From positions 54,904,200 through 54,968,199 of the forward strand of contig CM061067.1 of NCBI GenBank assembly GCA_030762895.1: 64,000 nucleotides of DNA, given 5' to 3'. The translations under genes were made by a program, and so were the position numbers. The notes under the pieces were generated by a model. That model was not told where the DNA came from. It did not search any database and saw only the letters and a program-made list of their open reading frames with translations. This document shows, piece by piece, positions 21,565 through 32,498 of this stretch. Numbering within the stretch: position 1 is the first letter of the stretch; every line of letters starts with the position of its first letter. This stretch comes from Sophora flavescens. Its lineage: Eukaryota > Streptophyta > Magnoliopsida > Fabales > Fabaceae.

Positions 21565-23293
21565 TTACCTATGCTTGGTCGAAACACTAAGTCAAGTACT
21601 TAGTGGGATTTTTAATTCAAATTTGTTAAAAGATTGTTGTTTATGAACTTCTAGCACTTAAGGATCATAAATTCAAGAGTCGCATAAATTTCGGAAACTC
21701 CTAATCCTAGTTTATTGTATGAACCGAACCTATACCTTGTGGTTAGTGTTCTCGAGTTGATTTTTTGTAACTCATGATTTTATGTTGGTAACCTTAGACT
21801 TCCTTCATCGGAGAAGCGAGGACGTTCGTGAACCTTCTTTTCAAACCCAAAACTCTTAACTCCGACATGGGGTAAGAGGGGATTTCCTAAAGATATTCAA
21901 TAATTGTATGCATGTGTGTATGTGTTTAACTGGATATTTATATGTTGATTGAGCTTACTTGGTAATCTAATGTACTTGAACTGTTATGCTATTATCTGAT
22001 GTTGAACTGTGCTTGTTCTAAATGTTATAATGCATATCTGTGATGAACTTCTTTCAACTGTGATATTAGCATTGAACTGAGAATATATACTGCTGTTGAT
22101 TGAAAGTTTGCTAAGCCGGACTTGTGTCTGTACTCAACTGTTATAAGGATTAAAAACCTTAATAAGCTTTGAAGATGAAGGGATTGGTGTTCTTTTCCAA
22201 AAGCTCATTAACTTAAAGTACTTATTTTAAATGTTGAAATGGTTTTGGAGAACTATTGTTACACAAGAGAAAAAAAAGTCCTTTTCGATCTCTGTGTTTT
22301 CAAGTGAAAACTTTCAAGATTATTTGGCAATATTCTATTGGGAATTTTCAAAGATAAAAGTATTTCAAAGATGCATTATAAAAGATTTTCAAAGAAAAGG
22401 TTTTCTCCTAAATGTTTTAGAAACTTTCCGATAGCCTGGATAGGTTATCGAGGAATCGGTTTTGAATTTGATTTTCACTGAACAAAAAATAAGTACTTAA
22501 GAAAGAGAATCTAGTACGCGAGACGTCGCCTCTAGTATTCAGTTATACGCACGTGATCTTGGATCAGTGTTAATTCGGGGCCATGTGTCCTAATCACGTT
22601 GTTGTGGCCTGTGTGTCCTAACCACGTTGTGATGAACGTTGTTAAAGGTGAATGTTGTTTTCTATGACCACAAGCCTAGGACCGGTGCATCGGTCTCGGG
22701 CGTTGTGATTGAGCATTCGGACTGTGTGTCCTATGCTTCTAAGTTTTCAAGTGATGGGGAAATGATGATTAAGTCGTTAGCTTTGAGCTGCGATAGCGAA
22801 AAAGAATGAACACAAAGAAAACTTTTTGAATAAAATATTTTCTCATGTGCATTTCCCCAGGCATATGTGTTTTCTTACATATCAGATACAAGGTGGTATC
22901 TGGGAGTCAGTCCATGTGCCCGGTTCAGAGGCATATGTGACGTTGCTCGTCCTGAGACCTTAAATGCATGATGGTATAGAGGCAACTGCCCGGTGAGCTA
23001 GAGATTGACCAACTCTAATTCTTCTCTAGTGGAAAACAGTGTTGATATCTCATGAGATTAAGTTAGATCCTGATATTGAAGTGCCATGCATATTTTCAAA
23101 GGTTGACTATGCAGGTTTGAGACCCTTTGATATAACACTTTTTATGTTATGTATATGCATGATTTAACTGCTTATATGATTATGTGATGTATGTATCATG
23201 TATATGGTTGTTGTGGGATATATCTTATGACGGTATCTCACTCTTGCACATCTGTATCTTCTGTTATTTTCTTCTTGTACCGAGTATGCTTAG

Positions 23294-23791
23294 ATGGATC
23301 CAAACGTTCCCTTGGCGCAGTCGAGCTCAAGGAGCGAAGTGTTTGATCATGCTGGGACGACAGGAAAATGGACTATACATGAGGGTACGACGACCGCGAC
23401 GTATCGAGGACCAATCATGACTACCGAGACAAATGCTAACGGAGTGCCCGTACGAAGGATTCATACCGTCGAGACGAGGACTATGACGCTTCCACCTCTA
23501 TGGTACTACCTTCATACGCTACAAGTCACTGGTCTCCTTCATGAGCATTTTGATCCATTTGAACCTATTGCGGAGGATCTAGTGGAGGAGGATCCCAAAG
23601 AGGATCCCGAGGAAGAACCTATTGAGCTGATAGGGGTCGAGGAGGAGGAGGAGGATCCAGAGTACCATCCGCAGGATCCCGGAGACGACGACGTCCCTAT
23701 CGACGATGGCGGTGACGTTATCGATCCTGCAACTGATATCTCGTCTGGGGGTAGTGTCTGTGGTCACTCTGCATGCAGGAGGCATTGGTAG
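23294..23791 (+). CDS. acidic open reading frame inside an LTR, function unknown
   Basis: This frame of 165 residues lies wholly inside the 5' LTR, about 400 bases before its end. The first 100 residues are mixed; 95-150 are rich in Asp, Glu and Pro, with DPEYHPQDPGDDDV and a GGDVIDPATDISSG stretch, and the tail is SVCGHSACRRHW. It has no signal or membrane segment and no domain I recognise. The truncated 3' LTR keeps the last 65 codons in frame (33361-33558) with the same end. It could be a translated accessory frame of the element or a chance frame in GC-rich LTR sequence. Confidence 0.4.
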   Translation: MDPNVPLAQSSSRSEVFDHAGTTGKWTIHEGTTTATYRGPIMTTETNANGVPVRRIHTVETRTMTLPPLWYYLHTLQVTGLLHEHFDPFEPIAEDLVEEDPKEDPEEEPIELIGVEEEEEDPEYHPQDPGDDDVPIDDGGDVIDPATDISSGGSVCGHSACRRHW

Positions 23792-24190
23792 ATCGTTCGT
23801 CGGCTTTTGGAGTTGTCCCAATAGTCCCTGGGCTTTTAGAGCCATCTTTTGAGTCTTGTACCCAGTTCCCTATCCCCGATTTGATGTTTTTTTTTACCTG
23901 TTTCTTCAGTAGCTGTTTTAGTGTATGTTGGCCAGTTCGACAAGGCCTGTTTTGTAATCAAACCTAAGATCCCAAGTGGGACAGTTATATTTATAAGAAT
24001 GATGTTTATTTTCATGTTCCGAGTGTTCATCACCCTTTCTTAACTTCTTTTAATAAAAATAAAAAATTGAGTACCATTTTTCAGTAACCCTATATAAAAG
24101 GTTATTTTTCCAAAAACGACCATCGTTTTAAATAGGTTTCTTTTCCGCAACGGGTAACCATGTGATGTCAGGTTTTAGGGTGTCGCATTA

Positions 24191-24203
24191 GTTGATATCA
24201 GAG
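24191..24203 (+). other. primer binding site, initiator tRNA-Met type
   Basis: TTGATATCAGAGC follows the LTR end after a three-base gap. It differs at one base from TTGGTATCAGAGC, which pairs with plant initiator tRNA-Met and is used by most chromovirus-type gypsy elements. Confidence 0.75.
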
Positions 24204-24370
24204 CTAGTCGAGTCTTTCGAGAATGTTGGGGTTTAGGTCTGTTGTGTCGAAGTTGTGTTTTTCTCTGACTGGACGTTGTTTGAATTACTTCTTTGAGGTA
24301 ATGTGTGATAACCCGTGGTTCACATCCTTTTTCTGGCTGTTATCTGACTGCTTGTGTGGTATAGGTCAGT

Positions 24371-24433
24371 ATGAACCAGAGAGGTGATCGTGGACGTGGA
24401 TGAGGCTACGGAGGAATGGATTTTGCTACCCAA
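24371..24433 (+). pseudogene. start of the Tekay-like gag gene, split by the nested element
   Basis: ATG at 24371 begins MNQRGDRGRG, a stop, then GYGGMDFATQ. The frame continues beyond the nested element at 32499 with ALADVAAAIALQ, so the pieces once formed one gene. The internal TGA is at 24401-24403. Confidence 0.72.
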
Positions 24434-25267
24434 TGTTGAGTCACCGGCAAGTGTACCGGGTCGTCGCAAGTAATAAAAACACGGTAAGAATTTACCGAGG
24501 TCGAACACAAGGATTGGGCTACCAATTCTACCAATTCTCGAGAAATTCAATAGGTTTGGTTAAGTACAGAAAGTGGTTGTGGTTGGAGAGAATATGGGAT
24601 TGCAATCAAATTAACAAATCAATAAAGAATATGGTATTGAAATCTGGGATTAAAAGCATCTAAGGTCTCAAATCCACCTACCCAATCAAGCATGGTACCC
24701 AAGTGATGATGATCCTCTCCCTAGGTTCAATTTTAATGTCAACCGGGACCCCCAATTTCTCCTAAATTCACTGTCGTGCTCAATAGGATGTATTCAACGA
24801 TTTGGATTAATTACTTACCAGTCTCATAATCCTAATCCTCAAATTCTATTAATTCTTGTTCCCTATAAGGTTGCACCGATCTCCTACTCACTCTCGTGCA
24901 ATATTCGATCGATGATCCCAATTCAAGTTCTAAAACGCGAATCGCCGATCAGCCTCAACACGTTTAACTAGTCGATCACGCAAGCATATAATCGACACAA
25001 TGAAATCAGAATTGGAAAACAAGAATTGGATTAAAGGAGAGAGATATACATCACATGAACACTATACCGCCATGGGTGGCTTCATTGATCCCTTAGACAA
25101 GGGGATTAGTTCCTCATGTCCGTAATGACGACAAACGTACAATCGGAATTCATCATAACTCTAAGTAAAGAAAGGAGAAGAGGGAGACGCATCCCCAGAA
25201 TAAGGATTCTAAAAGATCTACAATCCGTTCTGATGCAAAAAAGTCTCTAAATCTGTTCTGCACTGCC

Positions 25268-25277
25268 TTATTTATAG
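25268..25277 (-). promoter_or_regulatory. TATA box of the 3' LTR
   Basis: CTATAAATAA on the minus strand lies 12 bases after the palindrome array in the direction of transcription. The 5' LTR has the same site at 31824-31815. Confidence 0.65.
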
Positions 25278-25289
25278 GGAGGCCACGCG

Positions 25290-25681
25290 TCACGGCCGTG
25301 ATGGTCATCACGCCTAGGCCGTGACGGCTTCTGTTTCTGGCACTTTTGTGGAATTCAGACCCTCGCGACGCGAAGGGTGTCTCACAACGCGAGCCTTCTT
25401 TTTACAGCCCATGATGTGAATCACGGCTAAGCCGTGACGGTCTCTGACTTGTGGGGGTTTAGGTCACGGCCGTGATGGACATCACGGCTAGGCCGTGACA
25501 GACTCTGACTTCAGCCTTTCTTCCTTTTCAGTTTTGCTCGATCATGGCCGTGATAGGCTCTGTTTGCAGGTCTTCATGATTCGCGAGGCGAGAATATTAT
25601 CGCGGGGCGAGACAGAATTGATGACGTTGCTGCTTAGCTGATCTTCAGACTCGCGAGGCGATCATCCACTCGCGGGGCGAG
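25290..25681. repeat. palindrome array, U3 of the nested element, 3' LTR
   Basis: From the TATA side outward there are a TCACGGCCGTGA palindrome paired with an ATCACGCCTAGGCCGTGAC hairpin, a CGCGACGCGA pair, two more TCACGG pairs, and two TCGCGAGGCGA with TCGCGGGGCGA pairs. The two hairpin classes share a stem-loop layout but not sequence. Several CpG sites differ from the other LTR by C to T. Confidence 0.82.
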
Positions 25682-25946
25682 CATCTCCAGAATGGCAATT
25701 TCCACTATTTCTTGACTTTCCTTGACTCCCGGAGCTTCACTTCTAACCTGAAACAATAAAAAGACACAAAAAGCGTAATTCTATTCAAAATAGACTAAAA
25801 ACTACTAAAAATGCCTAGAACGAGTAAAAGTCTACTTAGGAACAAAACAAGGCCAAATTTGGGCGAAAATGAGATTGAACTCGAATAATTTGCACAAAAA
25901 CCACAGTCCATCTAGTTATAAAACTAGATAAGCCAAAGGCTTATCA

Positions 25947-27735
25947 AAACACCCCAAACTTAAACCTTGCTTGTCCCCAAGCAAGCTAAAACTCAAAAAC
26001 GACTCAAGACTTGGCAAGCTTAAGGGAATCAATCGATTTCGCACAAATTTCATGCACTCAAAACATATTTTCTCCAATGATTTCCCCCCTACATTAACGT
26101 AATCCCCACATTCATTTACTTTAAACAATTGAGAACTTCATCATTCATGCAATCATTAATCTAAGTTGAGGATCAGGGTCACACACAAAAGGAAGATCAC
26201 CAATTTCAAACAACTGCCTTCCTCACAAGGGTATGTAAAATTTCAGTCATTCGCTCAAATTCGTCTAGGCTATCAACTTTTCCCTCAATTTCACATATCA
26301 AGAGCACTTCCCATGAATTTGATTTTCATCTCAAAAATGGTTCCCACGAAAACATGCATGCAACATCAGAAGGTCTTATAAAGGTTGTAATAGGGCCTGG
26401 CTGAGGGTAGGATATTCAAGGATACTAGGCTTAAGTCCCTAGGAACCAAGAGAGCATGAGCATTTGACACATCTTCCACTCAAATTCATTTTTCCATTTT
26501 TCTTTTTGCCTCGGGTGACTATAGCCTTTTCCTTGCTATTTTTTTTTTTTTTGTTTTGCCCCTTTTCCTTTGGCAATTTTTTTTTTTGCCTTGGGTTTCA
26601 ACCTTTATTTTTCTTTTTCTCAACCCAAAATGACACACCACCTTGTAGCCACCCCAAACTTAGTTCCTCACAACCCTTCTCTTGCTACGCTTCCATGCTC
26701 TCCTAATCCTAAGATTGGGTTAACATGGTTTTTCAGATTTTGGCTTGTAATATAGGGTCATCAAGAAACAATAGGCTAATTAGGCTCAACGGGGCTAACA
26801 AGGGAACATGCATTAGGGATGGTTCTCTTTAGGCCAAGTAGTTATTCAAAGAAAATTTGCCTAAATCATTTGATGCAACACATAAACATGCAAACCATGA
26901 AGAGATTCAAGCAAATTCGGGAAAGTGCAACTTAATAGTGATTCACACAATCAAAAACAAAGTTGGAGGCTCAAATCCTCACCTGGACATTTTTCAATTT
27001 GTTTGACCGAGATACAATTCCTAGTGTGTGCACCCCCCTCACCCCAAACTTAACATAAATCAAGTAATCACAATAAAATTCTCAAAGTTCAATTTTCAAT
27101 TTTCAATTTTTCACATGGGGATCAATTTTCTATTTTCAGAACCTAGGGGGAAATCATCAATGGTCAAAATAATTCATGCAATCAATCTATGCTCAATTTA
27201 ATCAAAATCCAACAAGCTTGCCGACACACATTCATACACAAACTCTTGATCTTCTCAAATTATTCAAGAGTGACAAACAAAAACAAAACAAAAACAAAAA
27301 CAAAAACAAGAGTGAGGAAAGGAGAGGGTACTCCCTGGTCAAGTTTCCATGGTTGCCTCCTCATCCAATTGGTCTCACGGGCTCCCTTCTGTTGCATAGC
27401 ATCCTGGAAGAACTCCTGCAAATTAAAACCTTAATTGCAGATTCGCGAGGCGAGATACCACTCGCGAGGCGAATCTGAAAAAATTGTTTTCACACTTTCC
27501 AGAATAGCGAGGCGAGTAGCATCTCGCGAGGTGAATCTGGAATTCCAACAGATGATGATGCCCAGAATCGCGAGGCGAAATAAGACCTCGCGACACGAGA
27601 CAGAAACGTGAGCAAGCCTCTGAGATTCAGGGCTTCTGTCTCGCGTGGCCACAGTGGATTCGCGTGGCGAATCAAGCTTCTTTTTTTTTTTAATATAAAT
27701 GAAAATGACAGAAACTAAAAATAAAGGATACCTAG
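25947..27735 (-). other. 3' non-coding region of the nested Athila-like element
   Basis: Next to the 3' LTR, the polypurine tract AAGTTTGGGGTGTTT lies at 25961-25947 on the minus strand. 26490-26610 contains T-runs and 27270-27315 an AAACA-type simple repeat. A hairpin array is at 27443-27670. No gene is seen. Confidence 0.7.
27443..27670. repeat. array of TCGC-GAG-GCGA hairpins in the 3' non-coding region
   Basis: About eight copies of TTCGCGAGGCGA and variants (TCGCGAGGTGA, TCGCGACACGA, TCGCGTGGCGA) occur in pairs 15-20 bases apart, with pairs about 60-70 bases apart. This is the same architecture as the TCACGGCC arrays. Confidence 0.78.
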
Positions 27736-27760
27736 CTTGGGTTGCCTCCCAAGTAGCGCT
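27736..27760 (-). other. conserved stem-loop after the coding region
   Basis: On the minus strand this reads AGCGCTACTTGGG followed by AGGCAACCCAAG, the same hairpin as 3201-3225 with one base changed outside the stem. It starts 41 bases after the stop of the fused reading frame. Confidence 0.6.
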
Positions 27761-27800
27761 TGTTTAACGTCCCGAGCCTGACTCAAGTCGCCCCTAAGGG

Positions 27801-29234
27801 TTATTCCGGAGGAATAAACTGCTTGTAATTTGGGACTGATTCCCCATGGTAATGCCTTATCATTTTCCCATTCACCGTGAAGTTACCAGAGGCCCCTTCT
27901 AACTCTACCGTTCCGTGAGGACAAACTTGGAGGACCTTGAATGGTCCCGACCACCTCGACCTTAGCTTTCCCGGAAAGAGTTTCGACCTTGAATTGTCAA
28001 GAAGTACCGCTTGCCCCGGCTCAAGCTCCTTAGGCAAGATGTGTTTGTCCTGCCTTTCCTTAGTCCGCTTTTTGTGGTTTGCTTGCTTGCGGATCCCGGA
28101 CAACTCATTTAAATCCAAAAGCCCTCTATAATCGGCACATACTCTCCACTCCGTGATGGTCCCTTTTAGGATCAACTGGTTGTTTTCATTGACCACCACG
28201 GTTGTGCCACCTTTCAACTTCGGTGCTTTATCCTCTTTTTCCATGCCCTTGTTGTTGCGCTCTTCCCTTGCACATTCATCCCTTGGGGAACTCGGTAAGG
28301 CTTCCATGTCTTTCAACCACTCGAGATAGATATCATCCCCCAAAGGGTCTTTTTTCTCACTATCATCATCATGGGATTTTACCAACACTTGAGCAAGTGA
28401 AGAACCATGGGCTTCTCTAGTTGCCTTTGCCTTGACAGTTGGATCCACCATATCCACTCGATACACTTCCGACATCTCTGCAGGGTGCTTCATTGCTTCA
28501 AAGAGATTGAAGACTACCTCATCATCTTGCACCCTTAGAGTGAGATTCCCTTGTCGCACATCTATCAAGGCACCCCCAGTGGCCAAGAAAGGCCTACCCA
28601 ATATGAGAGGGATTTCGGCGTCTTCATCCATATCAAGCACTACAAAGTCCACCGGAAATATGAGCTTGTCCACCTTCACTAACAAGTCTTCGACCACTCC
28701 ATAAGGATATTTTACAGAACGATCGACGAGTTGGAGTGACATCCGTGTGTCCTTGACTTCTTTGATCCCCAACCTCTTCATCATAGAGAGGGGCATCAAG
28801 TTGATGCTTGCCCCTAAATCACACAATGCCTTCCCTAGATTCATCCCCCCAACGGTGCATGGTATCGAAAAAGAACCGGGATCCTTCAACTTTGGAGGTA
28901 GTTTTCTTTGAAGAATGGCACTACACTCCTCGGTCAAAGCAACTGTTTCCTCATCCACTATTCTCCGCTTCTTGGAGAAAACCTCTTTCATAAACCGGGC
29001 ATAAGATGGCATTTGTTCCAAGGCTTCCGCGAATGGAATGTTAATTTGAAGTTTACGGAAGACATCAAGGAATCTGTTGAACTGCTTATCCTGTTGAGGC
29101 TTCTTCAATCTTTCAGGATACGGTACCTTCATGTAGGGCGGGAGGTCTTGGGGTTCAACCCACTTCTTCTTTCGGAACTCTTCATCCACAAGCTTCAGCC
29201 TTCCCCCTTGCTCTGGTGCCTTGTCACTTGCCAC
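27801..29234 (-). pseudogene. protease fused in frame to the integrase C-terminus; reverse transcriptase and integrase core deleted
   Basis: The open stretch is 477 residues. The first 110 are the gag-protease linker. The aspartic protease follows, with KALCDLGASINLMPLSMMKR at about 135-155 and IPLILGRPFLATGGALIDV at about 208-226. Near residues 345-370 NENNQLILKGTITEW and RVCADYRGL mark the beginning of reverse transcriptase. The sequence then jumps to LNELSGIRKQANHKKRTKER and SRSKLFPGKLRSRWSGPFKV, the integrase C-terminal domain of Athila elements. At least 700 residues are missing, yet the frame is kept across the junction near 28125. The frame continues upstream into gag past a TAA near 29270. 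Confidence 0.85.
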
Positions 29235-30831
29235 CTCCTCTTTCCCAGGTTGCTCTTCCTCAACATGTAGTTATTCCGGGGCCTTGTCTTCCTGAGAACT
29301 AGTTGCACCCCTGTTAGATCCCAACACTCTACCGCTTCTAGTTGTTATGGCATTGCAATGGGCCTTAGGGTTGTTCTCGGTATCACCTGGGAAAGTGCCT
29401 GGGAGACGCTCATTTAGTTGCTTCGCGAGCTGAGCTATCTACGTCTCAAGATTCTGAATTGCCAACCCTGTATGAGTCGCCAACTTGTCGATGGCAGTGT
29501 TTGTGTTGATTGACAATTTCTCCACTGTTGCACTCATCTTCTCAAAAGCTAGCTCCCACGGTTGTCTTCCACTATCTGTTAGTTGCAATTGATTAGTCCC
29601 TAGACAAGCCTGCTGAGTATTGCGCTGCTGGATCCCAATGTTTGGCCTCAGACCCTGTTGAGGTTGTTGTTGCCCGGCTAGACCACCACTAGCATTACTC
29701 CAAGCGAAACCCGGATGGTCTCTCCTCATATACCCCCTATTCTGATTCTGACCATAGTCATTCTGTCTGTTCCTCTGATAGTTGTTCTGGGGCACAGTGT
29801 CATAGAAGTTGTGGCAAGAGTCCACATGTTCCTGAGAGAAGTTGAGCGGACAACTTTGAGTGTCATGATCTCCATTACAATTGTCACAACCCGGAGGCAT
29901 CCCCTCGTGTATCACATTAACCCTTTTGCTTCCAGACAAAGCCTCATTCTACATCTTCAACAATCTGTTTTGCTCAAGAATGGCTTCCATTGTCGCAGAA
30001 CTGATTCCACTTGAGGTTTCCCTTCCACGGTTGTAATCATTATATGACATCTTCTCCAATAATGCCCATCCATCCTCAGCCGATAAATAGGAGAAAGAAC
30101 TGCCAGCTGCGGCGTCACAATTCATCTGATAGCATCCCCTCAACCCATTAAAGAAATGCTGAACCTTGGAGACCGGGTCAAAGAAATCCGAAGGGCATCT
30201 TCTCAAGAGCCCGTTGTACCTCTCCCAGGCCTCATTATATGTTTCATCTTCTGTCTGCCTGAAGGATGTGACGGCAATTCTTGCTTGTGCCGCTTTCTGA
30301 GGAGGAAAATATTTGGTTAGGAACTTTTGTGCCATTTGCTCCCAAGTTCTGATACTATTCCTATCCAAGCTGTCAACCCAATCGCGAGCGACATCCCTAA
30401 GAGAGAGAGGGAAAAGCCGCAAGCGAAACTCATTTTGTGAGACTCCTCTTGTCTTCTGCAAGTCACAAGCTTCAAGGAAACGAGTGATGTGTCTATGAGG
30501 GTCCTGTTTGCCACTCCCATCAAACTGATTCTCACGGATCTGGAATGTGACACATCCTTCCACTCTGAAGGAGTCTATTCAGGTTGCCCCTCACAATAGA
30601 AGAATCACAATCACCCAAGTTGGGTAGATCGTACTCAAAGAGAGGCTTGTAACAAGGAGGAGGAGGAGGGGGAGGATTTTCTTCTTCCATTCTCTCAAGA
30701 TCACTAGCTTCAAGCCTTTTTCTTTCTCTGACTTCCTTCCTTAAGCGCTTCTCGGTCTTGGTGATCTCCGAATCAAATAGCAGGTCCTCTTGTGAAAGGG
30801 TACCTCGCATACAAAAGCACGGCAAGACCAA
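29235..30831 (-). pseudogene. gag of the nested Athila-like element, with stops and one frameshift
   Basis: From 30801 or so the frame encodes a charged N-terminus with a polyproline run (ENPPPPPPPCYKP). A frameshift near 30575 precedes VTFQIRENQFDGSGKQDPHR, then the gag domain with RLFPLSLRDVARDWVDSL and TWEQMAQKFLTKYFPP. The zinc knuckle C-x2-C-x4-H-x4-C (CDNCNGDHDTQSC) is near 29865. In-frame stops lie at 29951-29949 (TAG), 29441-29439 (TAG) and near 29270 (TAA); the pieces are all in one frame. Particle assembly by this copy is therefore unlikely. Confidence 0.82.
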
Positions 30832-30956
30832 GTGGAATCAAAGAAGTAGAGAGAAATAATAAATAAATATCAGAAAAATAAAAATAAAAATAAAAATAAA
30901 AACAACTTAACCAATCAATCAAATTCCCTAAAAATTAGAAAAATTGGTTGTACCAA

Positions 30957-30974
30957 TCCCCGGCAACGGTGCCA
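30957..30974 (-). other. primer binding site of the nested element
   Basis: On the minus strand TGGCACCGTTGCCGGGGA lies six bases after the 5' LTR end. It is one base from the usual Athila primer site. Confidence 0.78.
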
Positions 30975-30980
30975 AAAACT

Positions 30981-32493
30981 TGTTGAGTCACCGGCAAGTG
31001 TACCGGGTCGTCGCAAGTAATAAAAACATGGTAAGAATTTACCGAGGTCGAACACAAGGATTGGGCTACCAATTCTACCAATTCGCGAGAAATTCAATAG
31101 GTTTGGTTAAGTACAGAAAGTGGTTGTGGTTGGAGAGAATATGGGATTGCAATCAAATTAACAAATCAATAAAGAATATGGTATTGAAATATGGGATTAA
31201 AAGCATCTAAGGTCTCAAATCCACCTACCCAATCATGCATGGTACCCAAGTGATGATGATCCTCTCCCTAGGTTCAATTTTAATGTCAACCGGGACCCCC
31301 AATTTCTCCTAAATTCACTGTCGTGCTCAATAGGATGTATTCAACGATTTGGATTAATTACTTACCAGTCTCATAATCCTAATCCTCAAATTCTATTAAT
31401 TCTTGTTCCCTATAAGGTTGCACCGATCTCCTACTCACTCTCGTGCAATATTCGATCGATGATCCCAATTCAAGTTCTAAAACGCGAATCGCCGATCAGC
31501 CTCAACACGTTTAACTAGTCGATCACGCAAGCATATAATCGACACAATGAAATCAGAATTGGAAAACAAGAATTGGATTAAAGGAGAGAGATATACATCA
31601 CATGAACACTATACCGCCATGGGTGGCTTCATTGATCCCTTAGACAAGGGGATTAGTTCCTCATGTCCGTAATGACGACAAACGTACAATCGGAATTCAT
31701 CATAACTCTAAGTAAAGAAAGGAGAAGAGGGAGACACAGCCCCAGAATAAGGATTCTAAAAGATCTACAATCTGTTCTGATGCAAAAAAGTCTCTAAATC
31801 TGTTCTGCACTGCCTTATTTATAGGGAGGCCACGCGTCACGGCCGTGATGGTCATCACGGCTAGGCCGTGACGGCTTCTGTTTCTGGCACTTTTGTGGAA
31901 TTCAGACCCTCGCGACGCGAAGGGTGTCTCGCGACGCGAGCCTTCTTTTTACAGTCCATGATGTGAATCACGGCTAAGTCGTGACGGTCTCTGACTTGTG
32001 GGGGTTTAGGTCACGGCCGTGATGGACATCACGGCTAGGCCGTGACAGACTCTGACTTCAGCCTTTCTTCCTTTTCAGTTTTGCTTGATCATGGTCGTGA
32101 TGGGCTCTGTTTGCAGGTCTTCATGATTCGCGAGGCGAGAATATTATCGCGGGGCGAGACAGAATTGATGATGTTGCTGCTTAGCTGATCTTCAGACTCG
32201 CGAGGCGATCATCCACTCGCGGGGCGAGCATCTCCAGAATGGCAATTTCCACTATTTCTTGACTTTCCTTGACTCCCGGAGCTTCACTTCTAACCTGAAA
32301 CAATAAAAAGACACAAAAAGTGTAATTCTATTCAAAATAGACTAAAAACTACTAAAAATGCCTAGAACAAGTAAAAGTCTACTTAGGAACAAAACAAGGC
32401 CAAATTTGGGCGAAAACGAGATTGAACTCGAATAATTTGCACAAAAACCACAGTCCATCTAGTTATAAAACTAGATAAGCCAAAGGCTTATCA
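30981..32493 (-). repeat. 5' LTR of the nested Athila-like element
   Basis: It has the same 1513-base length and ends as the 3' copy. The palindrome array is at 31837-32228 and the TATA box at 31824-31815. Confidence 0.92.
31837..32228. repeat. palindrome array, U3 of the nested element, 5' LTR
   Basis: This corresponds base for base to 25290-25681. Compared with that copy it keeps a perfect ATCACGGCTAGGCCGTGAC arm and TCGCGACGCGA, where the other has lost them, and has lost others (AAGTCGTGAC, ATGGTCGTGAT). Confidence 0.82.
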
Positions 32494-32498
32494 CCCAA

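Larger units (their letters stand above)
20153..24187 (+). repeat. 5' LTR of the Tekay-like element
   Basis: It starts TGTAACACCCTG and ends GGTGTCGCA. A TATA box, TATAAA at 20748-20753, follows a pyrimidine-rich tract. Diverged tandem blocks of about 120 bases lie at 21190-21564. An acidic reading frame lies near the end. The layout resembles the solo LTR at 39864-43722, which appears to be a related family. Confidence 0.83.
24434..25946 (-). repeat. 3' LTR of the nested Athila-like element
   Basis: On the minus strand it starts TGATAAGCCTTTGGC and ends GACTCAACA. It matches the other LTR without length change. The palindrome array is at 25290-25681 and the TATA box at 25277-25268. Confidence 0.92.
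24434..32493 (-). mobile_element. Athila-like LTR retroelement nested in the Tekay-like gag
   Basis: Two LTRs of 1513 bases each (24434-25946 and 30981-32493) flank a 5034-base interior read on the minus strand. CCCAA lies on both sides (24429-24433 and 32494-32498), an exact 5-base target duplication. By eye the LTRs differ at about 19 positions, roughly 1.3 per cent, so insertion is recent. The interior encodes gag, zinc knuckle, protease, a short piece of reverse transcriptase and the integrase C-terminus; most of pol is deleted. With stops in gag, the element is non-autonomous. Confidence 0.92.

Noticed and set aside
23579..23845. Minus-strand frame opposite the acidic LTR reading frame
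   Set aside because: It is a mirror of Asp/Glu codons and lacks any motif.
27176..27478. Plus-strand frames with Lys/Asn runs
   Set aside because: They translate an AAACA-type simple repeat in a retroelement 3' region on the wrong strand.
27801..30831. Endogenous pararetrovirus or retrovirus with envelope
   Set aside because: Order gag-protease, LTRs, tRNA primer site and polypurine tract fit a Ty3/gypsy element; no envelope or movement protein is seen.
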